From NCBI RefSeq assembly GCF_008326425.1, contig NZ_AP018929.1, forward strand, positions 2,370,875 through 2,434,874: a DNA stretch of 64,000 bases, given 5' to 3'. The stretch comes from Sulfuracidifex tepidarius (GTDB taxonomy: Archaea > Thermoproteota > Thermoprotei_A > Sulfolobales > Sulfolobaceae). The notes beneath the pieces were generated by a model. It had not been told where the DNA came from and made no database searches. It saw only the letters and a list, made by a program, of their open reading frames with translations. A program made the position numbers and the translations under genes. The stretch's first letter is position 1, and every line of letters begins with the position of its first letter. Shown in pieces: positions 19,150 through 28,505 of this stretch.

Positions 19150-19824
19150 ATGGAAAGTGTTTTTGTTTACTATTTAAAATTTCATGACATGAAGGTTTCT
19201 TTGATAATCTCTTCCGAGAACTCAGTGCTGGAAAACGACATAAAGAACGTCTTGAACCACGTTAAGGTGTTCTATATGAAATACGTTCCTGGACATGGAG
19301 AGAGTGAGCGTGAAAGACGCAAGGCATTCGACGAGCTTTCAGGGATGAAAGGAGAGATAGAAGACGCTGACGCAATAATTTACGCCAGGTCTTATGGGGT
19401 TTTCTCTAAAAGAGGCTGGGAGGAATTTAGGAAGTTCTTCTCAATTCCTTTAGTCATCTCCACTGAAGCTATAATAAAAACTTTGAAGAGGCATGACACA
19501 AGGAACGTTTTCCTCGTAACACCTTATAATCAGTTCAGACACGACTTCGAAGTGAAGTGGTTGAGGGACTTGAAGTTTAAAGTGGTAGGTTCAGTGGCAC
19601 TCGGTAGAACTGGAGGACCTGCGATAGCTTCTACCCCCCATGATCTGGTCATAGACGCTGTAAGTATAGGCCACAGGAACCCTGAGGCGGATTCAATATA
19701 TGTTGCTTGCACAATACTCTCCACGATACCAATTTTAGATAAACTAAAAGGAGAAAAACCGGTAATTACAGCAGCATCAGCAATACTGGAGGAACTGGAA
19801 AATGTGCGACAAAGAGGTAGCTAA
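19150..19824 (+). CDS. Asp/Glu racemase superfamily protein, arylmalonate decarboxylase-like
   Basis: A 224-residue protein with the two-domain racemase fold: opening strand [33 protein letters not shown] in the middle, and [12 protein letters not shown] near residue 193-204. Racemases use two cysteines. Here the first position reads IIYARSYG with no Cys, and only the second (VACT) remains. This is the arrangement of arylmalonate decarboxylase rather than of aspartate racemase or maleate isomerase. The substrate is unknown. Start is uncertain: ATG 19150 has a plausible TATA box, while ATG 19189 begins exactly at the first strand. The next gene overlaps its end by 23 bp. Confidence 0.7.
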   Translation: MESVFVYYLKFHDMKVSLIISSENSVLENDIKNVLNHVKVFYMKYVPGHGESERERRKAFDELSGMKGEIEDADAIIYARSYGVFSKRGWEEFRKFFSIPLVISTEAIIKTLKRHDTRNVFLVTPYNQFRHDFEVKWLRDLKFKVVGSVALGRTGGPAIASTPHDLVIDAVSIGHRNPEADSIYVACTILSTIPILDKLKGEKPVITAASAILEELENVRQRGS

Positions 19825-20734
19825 GTCCATTTTCGACAAGTGCAAATTAGACGAGTGCAGGAAAGCAGTTAAGTTCTTCACCGACGACCTTTGCCAAACC
19901 AGAAGACAGACGCTTGATATTATAGATAACGTACCTAAAGGGTGGAGCGGGCTCTACAAGACGGTAAGGTCCTTCCTCAAGGATAGCAAGTCGTTATTTA
20001 AAGGGTTCGTTTTTCAGGACGAGATAGAAGTACTGATAGACAACGGATACATCAACGCTTTGAAAGGAAACTTACACTCAGCAGAGGAGTCCAATAGGTT
20101 CTTGATGGAGAGGATATTTCTTTCAATTTTCATAGAGAACACAACGAGGGATTACGAGGAGATCCTGCAAAGAAGACTATGGCACAAGATGGTAGACTCA
20201 GGATATACAATACTCCACTTCGGGGAAGTTATGGGAAGGCTCAAGAAAGCGACCGGAGGAAAACCACCGCTTAATGAGGAGACTATTTACCTCGTAGGTA
20301 AGCCTGTCTGTAGGAAACATTTGGAGTATCCTCAGTTTTCCAGACACATAGAGGACCTGCCGATACAAGAGAGGCTAAAGTGCAGGTGCGGGAAAGACGC
20401 TGACTACATGACCTTGGCAATGCCGAAAGTGAGCGCTCTAATAGGAATAGGCTGTTACATCCTGGGGTATCCGAGCGAGAGATTTGAGAACATATACTCC
20501 AACATCTCCAGGATCATTCACCCTTATGGGCTTGTGAAAGTTGAGAAGAGTAAGGCTGTGTTATTGTGGTTTAGAGACTATTTCATGATAGTGTCAGAGC
20601 TGGAGAAGGCTATCCAGTCAAAAGGAAACAAGCAAACTGACTTTCAAGAGAAAGAAAGAAAAGATGAAAAAATAGAGAAGAAAAAGAAGAAAGGGAGAAA
20701 AAATAATCCCAAAAAGAGAAATAGAAAGAGATAA
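19802..20734 (+). CDS. Hypothetical protein with Cys pairs and lysine-rich tail
   Basis: A 310-residue protein overlapping the racemase-like gene by 23 bp, so probably co-transcribed. The N-terminal 30 residues hold four cysteines (MCDKEV, CKLDEC, LCQTR). The middle is helical, and residues about 189-217 add CRKH and CRCGKD, a possible zinc site. The last 45 residues are a very basic, disordered tail rich in Lys and Arg ([11 protein letters not shown]), suggesting contact with nucleic acid or membrane. No family recognised. A chance low-complexity extension is unlikely, because the frame closes cleanly. Confidence 0.6.
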   Translation: MCDKEVAKSIFDKCKLDECRKAVKFFTDDLCQTRRQTLDIIDNVPKGWSGLYKTVRSFLKDSKSLFKGFVFQDEIEVLIDNGYINALKGNLHSAEESNRFLMERIFLSIFIENTTRDYEEILQRRLWHKMVDSGYTILHFGEVMGRLKKATGGKPPLNEETIYLVGKPVCRKHLEYPQFSRHIEDLPIQERLKCRCGKDADYMTLAMPKVSALIGIGCYILGYPSERFENIYSNISRIIHPYGLVKVEKSKAVLLWFRDYFMIVSELEKAIQSKGNKQTDFQEKERKDEKIEKKKKKGRKNNPKKRNRKR

Positions 20735-20887
20735 ACCATTAATTATTAAATATATATTTGGGAGAGAGATAATTTATTATTTTATTAAGTTATTTTTAAA
20801 TGGCATTTCAACTGAATTGCATGCTATCTTTAATATAAATTAAAGAATAGCAAGGAATTATTTACTCAAGTTTATGAATCGCTGACT

Positions 20888-21060
20888 CCTCCCCGCCCTA
20901 AAGGGCGAGGGTTCCCTTCCAGAGTGGCTCATCGTTCCCACCATCTATTCGGGATTACATCTCTCATTTGGTGGGCAGTCAGGGGTAGCCAGAGAGCCCC
21001 CCACTTGAAAAGAGGGGACTTTCATTGCCGAGCTCTAGTCCCTTAAGAGAGAGAAGATGA
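20888..21060 (-). ncRNA. Probable omega-RNA / decayed tnpB 3' end of an IS200/IS605 element
   Basis: Read on the reverse strand, this stretch ends with GGGAACCCTCGCCCT, then TTAGGGCGGGGAGGAGTCA. That is a strong hairpin (CGCCC-TTTA-GGGCG) followed by GGGGAGGA-GTCA, the arrangement known at the 3' end of many TnpB omega-RNAs. Just upstream, a broken frame (LELGNESPLFSSGG, then stops) reads like the tail of TnpB. No intact tnpB or tnpA is present, so this looks like a deletion derivative. The right end of the element would be near 20888, and a guide segment would continue to lower coordinates. Confidence 0.5.
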
Positions 21061-21162
21061 TGATTGATCCTCCCACAGTTCCATTAAGCCCTCGATCGAG
21101 CTGAGGAGGAGCGTCATTAGCATTACTAAAAGAAATTTAAAAAAAGGATTATTTAAACTTTC

Positions 21163-21212
21163 TATAAGGGGGCTATCCATCCCCGCCTCACAGAGGCTTT
21201 CCGCCCCCTTAA
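21163..21212 (+). repeat. Hairpin repeat copy 2 (GGGGCTATCCATCC element)
   Basis: An outer 9-bp stem TAAGGGGGC/GCCCCCTTA encloses CTATCCATCCCC and an inner GCCTC-ACA-GAGGC stem. It shares its opening and its trailing AACCCC with the copy at 18406-18455, in the same orientation. It may be the left end of the decayed element whose right end lies near 20888, which would make that element about 325 bp long. Confidence 0.6.
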
Positions 21213-21278
21213 CCCCAAACTTTGTAAGAAATTTGAGGAACTATCTTCAAATTTAAACCCAGTAACCATTTTTAATCC

Positions 21279-23120
21279 ATGAAGATCGAATCTTTCAGCG
21301 GAACTGTTAATGGAGTTGAAGTTCACAGAGTTCTTTTGAACGAACCTAACCCAGTTATCAAATTAGACACAAAGGGGCTTTCGCCATCAAACCCACCGCC
21401 GTTGGAAATCAAGGAAGACATAACTGTAGGAAAGGAAAAGTTGGGCATCGCAGTGCAAAAGAAGCTCGGAGTCAAGGAGAGAGTTCTCGGCTTGGGGGAG
21501 AGAACTTACGAAATGGACAGAAGAAGAGCCACTTTCAACCTGTGGAATGTTGACGTAGGAGGACGTTACACGTGGTACACGGACCCAATGTATAAGACAA
21601 TTAATTTCATGATGACAGTAAACGACGACGAAATTCTCGGATTTCTCTTCAATTCTCCCAGTAAAGGGATCGCTGATATAGGAAACTTGATCTACGATAA
21701 GATAACCGTGGGTTTCGTGGACAAGAAGCTCGAGTTCCTCTTTTTTAGAGCTGAGAAGATGGAAAGCTTACTCGAGGCATTATCATCTATAGTCGGGAAG
21801 CCTTTCATGTTGCCGGAATGGGCTCTTGGATACCAAATAAGCAGATATTCCTACTACCCCTCATCATTGATCCTAGACGTAATAAAGGAGCATGAGAAGG
21901 AGGGAATCCAGATCTCTGCATTGTACCTTGATATAGACTATATGGAAGGATATAAGATGTTCACTTGGGACAGAGATAGATTTCCGAACCCGAAGGAATT
22001 CATAAAAGAACTTCATGGAATGGGGGTAAAAGTAATTACAATCTTCAGCCCATGTCTGAAATTGGACCAGAAGTATCGACCCTTCAAGGAAGCTATGGGC
22101 CTCTTCGTTGAAAATGAGAACGGCGAGATATACGTTGATGACATGTGGCCCGGAAAATGTGCATGGATAGACTTCTTTTCAACGGAAGCTAGAGATTGGT
22201 GGTCGAGGAAAACCGAGGAGTGGGTGAAAGAGTACGACGTGGACGGCATATGGACTGATATGAACGAACCAGCAGTTTTAGGCAAAGGAACTTTCGTATC
22301 CGCCTATCACGACAAGACACCGCACACCCTCCTTCACAATGCGTACGGATTGCTTGAAGCCGAAGCCACATTTCGCGGAATGAAGAACGCCGGAAAGGAG
22401 CCTTATATCTTGTCCAGAAGCGCCTACAACGGAATACAAAAATACGCCGTGGTGTGGACAGGGGACAACGTGAGTTCTTGGGAAGACTTAAGATTACAGC
22501 TATCCCTCGCGTTAAGCCTGTCCATCAGTGGGGTACCCTACGTCGGGTTCGATATAGGAGGTTTTTCAGGCAGGGAAGAAGGGGTCAGAGGAGGCAGGGA
22601 CTATGAGCTCCTTCTAAGGTATTTCCAAGCCGGACTGTTCATGCCGCTTTTCAGGAACCATAAGTCCAAAGGAGGGGAAGACCAGGAGATATACCTCTTG
22701 CCTGAACCTTGGAGGAGAAGAATAAAAGAAGTTATAGGACTCAGGTATGATTTCATACCTTACCTTTACGAGTTAGTAAGGGAAGCCCATGAGTACGGAC
22801 ACCCGCTCTTGAGGCCTCTCCCATATTACTTCCCTCACGACAATAACACATATGTGTGTGACGAGTTCATGGTCGGAAAGGACTTGCTAATGGCACCAGT
22901 CTTAGAGAAATGTACAAATAAGAGGAGAGTATATCTACCTGAAGGAAAGTGGGCTTATTTAAATACAGGAGAAATTTTCGAAGGGAATGATTTCGTGAGT
23001 TCTCCAGACGACCTACCTATCTTCGTGAGGTACGGGTCTAAAATAGAGCTAAGGGAAAGAACCATAACTTTCAATGAGAATGGATTCAAAATAGAGCTAA
23101 AAAATCAGTATAGGAAATAA
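21279..23120 (+). CDS. GH31 alpha-glucosidase, MalA-like
   Basis: A 613-residue cytosolic glycoside hydrolase releasing glucose from maltose and malto-oligosaccharides. The N-terminal beta domain includes GLGERTYEMDRRRA. In the (beta/alpha)8 barrel the nucleophile motif WTDMNEPAV lies at about 324-332 and the acid/base motif WTGDNVSSWEDL at about 392-403, with SGVPYVGFDIGGF after it. It is about 80 residues shorter than Sulfolobus solfataricus MalA (about 693), mainly because the distal C-terminal beta domain is reduced. No signal peptide. A TATA box 26 bp before the ATG implies a leaderless mRNA. An alpha-xylosidase activity is the main alternative. Confidence 0.88.
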   Translation: MKIESFSGTVNGVEVHRVLLNEPNPVIKLDTKGLSPSNPPPLEIKEDITVGKEKLGIAVQKKLGVKERVLGLGERTYEMDRRRATFNLWNVDVGGRYTWYTDPMYKTINFMMTVNDDEILGFLFNSPSKGIADIGNLIYDKITVGFVDKKLEFLFFRAEKMESLLEALSSIVGKPFMLPEWALGYQISRYSYYPSSLILDVIKEHEKEGIQISALYLDIDYMEGYKMFTWDRDRFPNPKEFIKELHGMGVKVITIFSPCLKLDQKYRPFKEAMGLFVENENGEIYVDDMWPGKCAWIDFFSTEARDWWSRKTEEWVKEYDVDGIWTDMNEPAVLGKGTFVSAYHDKTPHTLLHNAYGLLEAEATFRGMKNAGKEPYILSRSAYNGIQKYAVVWTGDNVSSWEDLRLQLSLALSLSISGVPYVGFDIGGFSGREEGVRGGRDYELLLRYFQAGLFMPLFRNHKSKGGEDQEIYLLPEPWRRRIKEVIGLRYDFIPYLYELVREAHEYGHPLLRPLPYYFPHDNNTYVCDEFMVGKDLLMAPVLEKCTNKRRVYLPEGKWAYLNTGEIFEGNDFVSSPDDLPIFVRYGSKIELRERTITFNENGFKIELKNQYRK

Positions 23121-23198
23121 TACAATGCATGTTTAACCCCCGTGCATGATATTATACGAAATATTATACGCTCATATTATGTTATTCTCTAGATTATA

Positions 23199-24332
23199 TC
23201 AATATTGGAGTTCTTTCTCTAAGGTAGAGATATATTCACAGGCTTCATTAACCTCCTCTTCCGTGTTATAAAAATGAGTCGAAATCCTGATCCCGCTTCC
23301 TCTCGGAGAGACCACGATTTTATACTTCTTGTACAACTCTTCTACTACCTTCTTTGGGTCCCTAACCTTGACCGTCACGATCCCCGTTCTCTTATCTTCA
23401 GGAGTTAGTACGTCCATTCCCTTATCCTTCAAACAATCAATAGCTACCTTAGAGAGCTCTTTAACCCTGCTGTATATCATGTAAGAGTTCTCATAGATGA
23501 TCTCAGCAGCTTTCTTCATACCTATCAGAGAAACCATTGGGTAGGTCCCTATTTCAAACCTACGTGGGCCTTTGTCTGGTGCGAACTTGTAAGGACTGAA
23601 TTCCTCGTATGTAGAATCGGCTCTCCACCCATACCAAGGTGGGTCTTCCAAGAGTCCTTTCCTCACAAACATGAAACCTGAACCTTGTGGCGACATCATC
23701 CATTTATATCCTCCCGCTACAAGGAAGTCTATTCTGTTCTCCTCTACATCTATTTTCCCTGCACCAACTGTTTGAATGCCGTCTACAAGCAGAAGACTGT
23801 TGTTTGATTTAGCCTCTTTACTGACCTTAGAAAGATCTGGAGTAACCCCTGTCAGGAAGCTAGTGGAGCTAATTGCAACTAATCTCACATTGTCGTTCAA
23901 GTTGGAGACAATGTCATCCTCGAATGTCTCTGGAGTGACTTCCGCTATCTTTACCTTGATCCCCTTCTTTAACAACTTAAATGACGCTGACGTGATTGCC
24001 GGGAATTCGCTAGAATCAGTTAATATCTGATCTCCTTCTTTTAATCCGATACCATGTAATATCATGTTTATCCCGTATGACGTATTTGGTACCAGCGACA
24101 CCTCTTCGACACGTGAATTTATCAAACGGGAAACTGGCTCTCTGATGTAGTTAAGATCGTCTCTTTCCGCATAGTTAACTGCTATCGTCCCTTCATCTGA
24201 TACATCGTACATGAAGGAAAAAGATTCCATGATGACAGGAAGCGGAGTGGGAGAAATTGCGGCGTGATTCAGATATTTGTATTTCCTAGTTACGGGAACT
24301 AGATCCCTAAACTCTCTATAGTCTATTTTCAT
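23199..24332 (-). CDS. Aminotransferase class V (cysteine desulfurase-like) protein
   Basis: A 377-residue PLP enzyme. It opens with KYLNHAAISPTPLPV, as in the isopenicillin epimerase/cysteine desulfurase branch. NTSYGINMI, DSSEFPAI and LVDGIQTVGA are cofactor-binding segments, and GGYKWMMSPQGSGFMFV at about 218-234 carries the PLP lysine. The active-site Cys loop of IscS/SufS is not evident, so sulfur transfer is doubtful; a lyase or transaminase role is equally possible. It stands alone, and an inverted repeat lies by its promoter. Confidence 0.85.
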   Translation of the reverse strand: MKIDYREFRDLVPVTRKYKYLNHAAISPTPLPVIMESFSFMYDVSDEGTIAVNYAERDDLNYIREPVSRLINSRVEEVSLVPNTSYGINMILHGIGLKEGDQILTDSSEFPAITSASFKLLKKGIKVKIAEVTPETFEDDIVSNLNDNVRLVAISSTSFLTGVTPDLSKVSKEAKSNNSLLLVDGIQTVGAGKIDVEENRIDFLVAGGYKWMMSPQGSGFMFVRKGLLEDPPWYGWRADSTYEEFSPYKFAPDKGPRRFEIGTYPMVSLIGMKKAAEIIYENSYMIYSRVKELSKVAIDCLKDKGMDVLTPEDKRTGIVTVKVRDPKKVVEELYKKYKIVVSPRGSGIRISTHFYNTEEEVNEACEYISTLEKELQY

Positions 24333-24736
24333 TTCCTAACACCAAAGGTTTCTTCGTGAGATAGATCTGGAGCATTTTATACTAATATTCGTATTTATGT
24401 ATTAGTAATTATCGCAAGACCTTAGCAAAGATTTTTATGAGCTTTGTACAGATCTTAAGTTAGGAAATTTTTCCAAATGTGGATCCTTACTTCTACAAAA
24501 ATAATCATATCAGCTTTCATCTTTAAGATTTCTTCATCTAGTATGAAAATAGTTTAATATATATATTAAGAGATCTAACCTTTAGACCTTCTTCATGCAA
24601 CCAGAGATAAAAAGCAATAATTGCCGGAATTCAGCAAACCTATACCTTATCTTGTTCATACAGGTTACTTTCTGCGACACCGAGCCCAAGTAGCTTAGTT
24701 GATAATTCTAGTAAGAATGAAAAATTTTTTGAGATA
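24333..24736. other. Intergenic region upstream of the aminotransferase gene
   Basis: About 400 bp between two leftward genes. Apart from the inverted repeat at 24380-24407 there is an AT-rich run near 24555-24570 (TTTAATATATATATTAAG, itself self-complementary). No convincing gene or RNA seen. Confidence 0.5.
24380..24407 (-). promoter_or_regulatory. Inverted repeat by the aminotransferase promoter
   Basis: TACTAATA at 24380-24387 and TATTAGTA at 24400-24407 are perfect 8-bp inverted arms 12 bp apart. The first arm adjoins a TATA-like TATAAAATGC on the reverse strand (about 24371-24380) that could serve the aminotransferase gene starting at 24332. An operator is possible, but in such AT-rich DNA chance is also plausible. 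Confidence 0.25.
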
Positions 24737-25216
24737 TTAGCCTTTTTTACTCCTCTTAACTACCGTGCTTCCACAGATCTCACATTCAGGTACCTTGTGT
24801 TTATAGATTTTTCCACAACCTTCACATATATATTGAAATTCCTTGACGTCATTAACGCTTCCTTTAACTTTAACTGACTTGTATTCTATCCCCATCAATC
24901 TCAACACGTTCTGGAGGGAAAAGTCATCAGTCAACACAAGACAAGGTCTTAACTCCAACGCTAACGCCAAGACAGATATATCTGCTTTGGAAAGTGTACT
25001 GTCCCTGACCTGCCTTACGTACTCCATAGCCTCCTGCATGCTCGACTGCTTAGGTTTAAACACGGATATCTTTCCGCTTGATAAGGCCATATTCAGGTTT
25101 TGTCTCGAGAAAGAATCCTTCACCTCTTGGATGACCTCTTCCGTCGTGTAAACCTTGGGGAAGGCGTTCTCAAGACCTGCCAAGAAACCCGCGGTATCCA
25201 TGATTATCTTATCCAT
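24737..25216 (-). CDS. nob1: Endoribonuclease Nob1 (PIN domain plus zinc ribbon)
   Basis: A 159-residue nuclease that trims the 3' end of 16S rRNA precursor in small-subunit maturation. The PIN domain has its acidic metal residues in MDTAGF (Asp7), KADISVLALA (Asp79) and LTDDFS (Asp97/98). The C-terminal zinc ribbon uses Cys131, 134, 145 and 148 (CEGCG and CEICG). Length and layout match archaeal Nob1. Its start overlaps the NAD kinase gene by 13 bp, so the two form an operon. Confidence 0.9.
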   Translation of the reverse strand: MDKIIMDTAGFLAGLENAFPKVYTTEEVIQEVKDSFSRQNLNMALSSGKISVFKPKQSSMQEAMEYVRQVRDSTLSKADISVLALALELRPCLVLTDDFSLQNVLRLMGIEYKSVKVKGSVNDVKEFQYICEGCGKIYKHKVPECEICGSTVVKRSKKG

Positions 25217-25950
25217 AGCGATTCCCTCACAGGATCTAGGTCGAAGAATCTGAAGACTTTCGCCTTTTCATTTACCGGGGAAACTACTAGTTCCTCTCTT
25301 GTCTTTATAGTCGAAAATACCTCCCCGTCCGCGACTATTCTGGCTGTTTGAACGTAACCTTTGTCTAACATCCTTACCTTTATAGGAATAGCATCAACAA
25401 CTACAGACCTCAATGGCTGGTATATAGGGTTCACAAATACGACTTCAAGTACGTTTAGCTTACTGCAGATTAAGTTTCTAGTGATGGACATACTCCATCC
25501 ACTGCTTCCCTGCGGAGTGGAAATCAAGATCCCGTCACCCTCTACTATAATCTCAGTAGACCTAAATTTGACGGAAAGCTGTATTGATTCTGGTCTATCG
25601 AACATAATCCCTATCTCGTTAAAAGCTCTGATTTTCCTCCCGTTATAATCCCCTTCTATGAGGAGATACTCTTCCTCCTTGTAGTCCCCTTCTTTCAATC
25701 TATCAAATATTTCTCCAACCCTTTCCTTAGGCACGTCCATTAAGAAGCCCCTTCTCCCTGCCTTTACTCCAACTATGGGTTTACCTTCTTTCACTGCCCT
25801 TAGAAGAGTTCCGTCCCCACCTATAGCTATGACTAAGTCAGCGTCTTCATCGTCGGTGTACACAAATCCCTTTTCCATACCTTCCTTTTTGACCCTTTCA
25901 ACCAACTCGAGAACTGTTTGTGAAGGCTTATTGACGATTTTAAACTTCAT
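25204..25950 (-). CDS. nadK: NAD(+) kinase
   Basis: A 248-residue enzyme that phosphorylates NAD to NADP with ATP or polyphosphate. The GGDG motif lies at residues 44-47 (IAIGGDGTLLRAV), and the second conserved segment STPQGSSGWSMSI at about 145-157 contributes to substrate binding. It is at the short end for the family, as in archaea. It leads a two-gene operon with nob1 and is divergent from the MFS gene 54 bp away. Confidence 0.92.
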   Translation of the reverse strand: MKFKIVNKPSQTVLELVERVKKEGMEKGFVYTDDEDADLVIAIGGDGTLLRAVKEGKPIVGVKAGRRGFLMDVPKERVGEIFDRLKEGDYKEEEYLLIEGDYNGRKIRAFNEIGIMFDRPESIQLSVKFRSTEIIVEGDGILISTPQGSSGWSMSITRNLICSKLNVLEVVFVNPIYQPLRSVVVDAIPIKVRMLDKGYVQTARIVADGEVFSTIKTREELVVSPVNEKAKVFRFFDLDPVRESLWIR

Positions 25951-26004
25951 CTAAGATTCAGTAAATGAGGTAGTTATTAATAGTAATCTCAGCCTCTACA
26001 CTCA

Positions 26005-27069
26005 ATGGACGGAAAGAGGATATTCTTCGCTAGGGTAATCTACGCTGTGCAGTGGTTTTACCTCGCGCCATTTTTACCTGAGATTCTGTCAAAGTTCTCC
26101 CTTCCACCTTCTTATGCTGGTTTAGTCCCTCTTTCCTTTTTCATAGGTTCCGGTTCAATGCAGTTGCCTTCTGCTTTCATATCTTCCAAGATAGGTTTAA
26201 GGAAAAGTTTAACTATAGGTTTAATAATAATGTCTATATCTCCAATTCTAGTATATGTGTCTGGATCGTTCTATCAACTTTTGCTCTCTTACATGATGGC
26301 GGGAGTCGGAGCGTCACTCTTCTTTTCGAGCGGGGGAGGGCTTCTGATCCTCCTTAACAAAGATAGACCTTCCACAGCACTTGGAATTTATAATTCGCTC
26401 TTCTCTCTTGGGGGTCTGTTGGGGTTGAACTGGATATTCCTAGAGAAGTCTTATGGATTGATCTCTTTCCTATTGATATCAGCTCTCACGTTGATATCTT
26501 CAGCTTTATGCTTCTTTACCAAGGCTGACTTGAAACCTAACTGGAACGTCGTAAAGGACAGGAGAATATTCTATCTGGGTCTCTCCACCTCCGGGGTTTG
26601 GGGCGTTTACTATGTAATAGGAGAACTATTTCCTACTTTCTCTTTATACTACCTCCACATACCTGTTACCTCAAGTTCAGAAATAACCAGTCTTCTCCTA
26701 TTGGCTTCTATGCTGGGAGGTTCACTTGGTTTCTTAGGAGACAAAGTTGATAAATTCAAGATTTTCATTCTCTCCTCACTTGCGGGTACTTTACCGTCGC
26801 TGATGTTATACACGTACTTCTTTATACCAGCTATTTTCATACTCGGTGTTTTCAATGAGCTTGCGATATCAATACTTTACTCTGTGACATCTTTCATAGC
26901 AAAGGAAGGTTCCAGCGTAGCCCTAGCTGAAGTAAACACGGTGGATATACTGATAGGAATGTCGTTGCAACCGATAGGGAGCGCTAGCGGTTACTTCATT
27001 TGGATAATAACCCTAATGATCGCGTTAATCCTGACGTCCTTCGCGCTCAAACTTAGGCTTCGCATCTGA
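26005..27069 (+). CDS. Major facilitator superfamily transporter
   Basis: A 354-residue membrane protein with about ten to twelve helices arranged as two bundles around a short cytosolic loop (KADLKPNWNVVKDRR, residues about 172-186). Typical MFS features are the N-terminal half Gly-rich helices (MMAGVGASLFFSSGG) and the loop GDKVDKFK between helices of the second half. Substrate is not evident. At about 350 residues it is shorter than usual. It overlaps the convergent gene by 17 bp. Confidence 0.75.
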   Translation: MDGKRIFFARVIYAVQWFYLAPFLPEILSKFSLPPSYAGLVPLSFFIGSGSMQLPSAFISSKIGLRKSLTIGLIIMSISPILVYVSGSFYQLLLSYMMAGVGASLFFSSGGGLLILLNKDRPSTALGIYNSLFSLGGLLGLNWIFLEKSYGLISFLLISALTLISSALCFFTKADLKPNWNVVKDRRIFYLGLSTSGVWGVYYVIGELFPTFSLYYLHIPVTSSSEITSLLLLASMLGGSLGFLGDKVDKFKIFILSSLAGTLPSLMLYTYFFIPAIFILGVFNELAISILYSVTSFIAKEGSSVALAEVNTVDILIGMSLQPIGSASGYFIWIITLMIALILTSFALKLRLRI

Positions 27070-27409
27070 TCACCAAGTTCAATGGCATTGTCCTGCTTTC
27101 GTTTATTATAGTGAGATCTCCTTCTGTGTTCATCAACCTTATCTTGAATACACGTTGCCTCACACCGTTATTCATCCTTATCGTAAACCAGGAGTTCATT
27201 CCCTCTGACAATAAAACACATTTTCCGCTCACGTGAACCGTCACAGACTTGCTAGGAGGCACTATTATTCTCCTATCATTGTAATTCTCACCTACGTACT
27301 CAAGCCCTCCCCTGATAAGCTTCCTATAAGTGCTTACCCACGCTGCCATGAGAAGTGGGAAAGTTGATAAACCGAGTATTAGCAAAATCTCAATTAGTTG
27401 TTCGTCCAT
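27053..27409 (-). CDS. Hypothetical single-pass membrane protein
   Basis: A 118-residue protein. One membrane helix occupies residues about 5-23 (LIEILLILGLSTFPLLMAAWV). It is followed by a soluble beta-rich domain with two cysteines (VSGKCVLLS and the terminal VIRCEA), which would face outside if the helix is a signal anchor. The 3' end overlaps the MFS gene. Divergent from the flavoprotein gene at 27489. Function unknown. Confidence 0.55.
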   Translation of the reverse strand: MDEQLIEILLILGLSTFPLLMAAWVSTYRKLIRGGLEYVGENYNDRRIIVPPSKSVTVHVSGKCVLLSEGMNSWFTIRMNNGVRQRVFKIRLMNTEGDLTIINESRTMPLNLVIRCEA

Positions 27410-27488
27410 AGTAATAACCCATTGTCAAAGATAGATAAGTAAAAGTTTAAATAGTATAAGCTTGTAAAAGAAGCACGGAGGGTATTTA

Positions 27489-28487
27489 ATGGGCGAATAT
27501 GATATAGCCGTAATAGGAGGAGGACCAATTGGTCTATTCTCGGCATTTTACGCAGGCTTACGTGATATGAAGGCTGTGATAATAGAAGCACAAGACGAAT
27601 TAGGTGGTCAGCTAATAAAATGGTATCCTGAAAAGATGGTTTACGATGTAGGTGGTTTCCCCGGGATTCAGGCATACGATTTAGCTATGAACTTAATCGA
27701 ACAGGCTAAAATGTTTTCTCCCGAAGTAAGGCTAAATGAACTTGCAGACCAGCTCGAGAAAACCGACGACGGTATGTGGACAGTTAAAACTAACGGAGGA
27801 TCGTATAAGGCAAAGGCTGTGATGATAGCAGCAGGAATAGGCAAAATAGAGCCGGTCAGACTTGGAGCTAAGGGTGAAATAGAGTACGAAAATAAGGGAG
27901 TTTTCTACACCGTTAAAAGAAAGAAGGACTTTGAAGGAAAGAGAATACTAATAGTGGGGGGAGGAGACTCCGCAGTAGATTGGGCTCTAACACTCGCTCC
28001 TATAGCAAAGAAGGTTTATCTGGCTCATAGAAGGGATCAGTTCAGAGCACATGAGAGGAGCGTAAAGGAGATGTATGAAGTGGCTACCGTGTACACTTGG
28101 CACGAGTTAAAGGAAGTCAAGGGGGATGGAACTAAGGTTAACCAAGCTGTAATATTCGACAACAGGACAAACGAGGAAAAGACTCTTGATGTAGATGCAG
28201 TCATCATAAGCATCGGACACAAGGGCGAGCTAGGCAACATGGTAAAGTGGGGTCTGAACATGAAGGGAAGAAGCGTCGTAGTTAACGCAAAGATGGAGAC
28301 CAATTTGCCAGGAGTTTACGCTGCGGGAGATATTGTAGAACAAGAAGGATCTGCCAAGCTAGCTCTCATAGCTGTAGGATTTGGACAAGCAGCTATAGCT
28401 ATAAGTGTTGCTAAGAAGTACATAGATCCTCGTGCCTCGCTATTCGCAGGCCATAGCTCAGAGATGAGCAAATTTAAGAAAGAGTAA
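27489..28487 (+). CDS. Thioredoxin reductase-like ferredoxin--NADP(+) reductase
   Basis: A 332-residue flavoprotein. The FAD motif [11 protein letters not shown] lies at residues 10-20 and the NAD(P)H motif [11 protein letters not shown] at about 157-167, followed by [10 protein letters not shown], which favours NADPH. The CxxC redox pair of true thioredoxin reductases is absent, and the C-terminal [10 protein letters not shown] extension is typical of the YumC-type ferredoxin-NADP reductases known from Bacillus and Sulfolobales. It likely passes electrons between NADPH and ferredoxin in the cytosol. Confidence 0.85.
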   Translation: MGEYDIAVIGGGPIGLFSAFYAGLRDMKAVIIEAQDELGGQLIKWYPEKMVYDVGGFPGIQAYDLAMNLIEQAKMFSPEVRLNELADQLEKTDDGMWTVKTNGGSYKAKAVMIAAGIGKIEPVRLGAKGEIEYENKGVFYTVKRKKDFEGKRILIVGGGDSAVDWALTLAPIAKKVYLAHRRDQFRAHERSVKEMYEVATVYTWHELKEVKGDGTKVNQAVIFDNRTNEEKTLDVDAVIISIGHKGELGNMVKWGLNMKGRSVVVNAKMETNLPGVYAAGDIVEQEGSAKLALIAVGFGQAAIAISVAKKYIDPRASLFAGHSSEMSKFKKE

Positions 28488-28505
28488 GCTACTTTCTTTT
28501 AAAAA

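Larger units (their letters stand above)
20735..21278. other. Intergenic region made of mobile-element remnants
   Basis: About 540 bp. It starts with an AT-rich spacer (to about 20875), followed by the reverse-strand omega-RNA-like remnant, a further CCCC/GGGG hairpin near 21005-21030, the hairpin repeat at 21163-21212, and the glucosidase promoter (TATA-like AAATTTAAAC at 21249-21258). No intact gene was seen. Confidence 0.6.

Noticed and set aside
21056-21104. C/D box sRNA look-alike (GATGATGA ... CTGA)
   Set aside because: No internal D' or C' boxes are present, and it lies in an element remnant.
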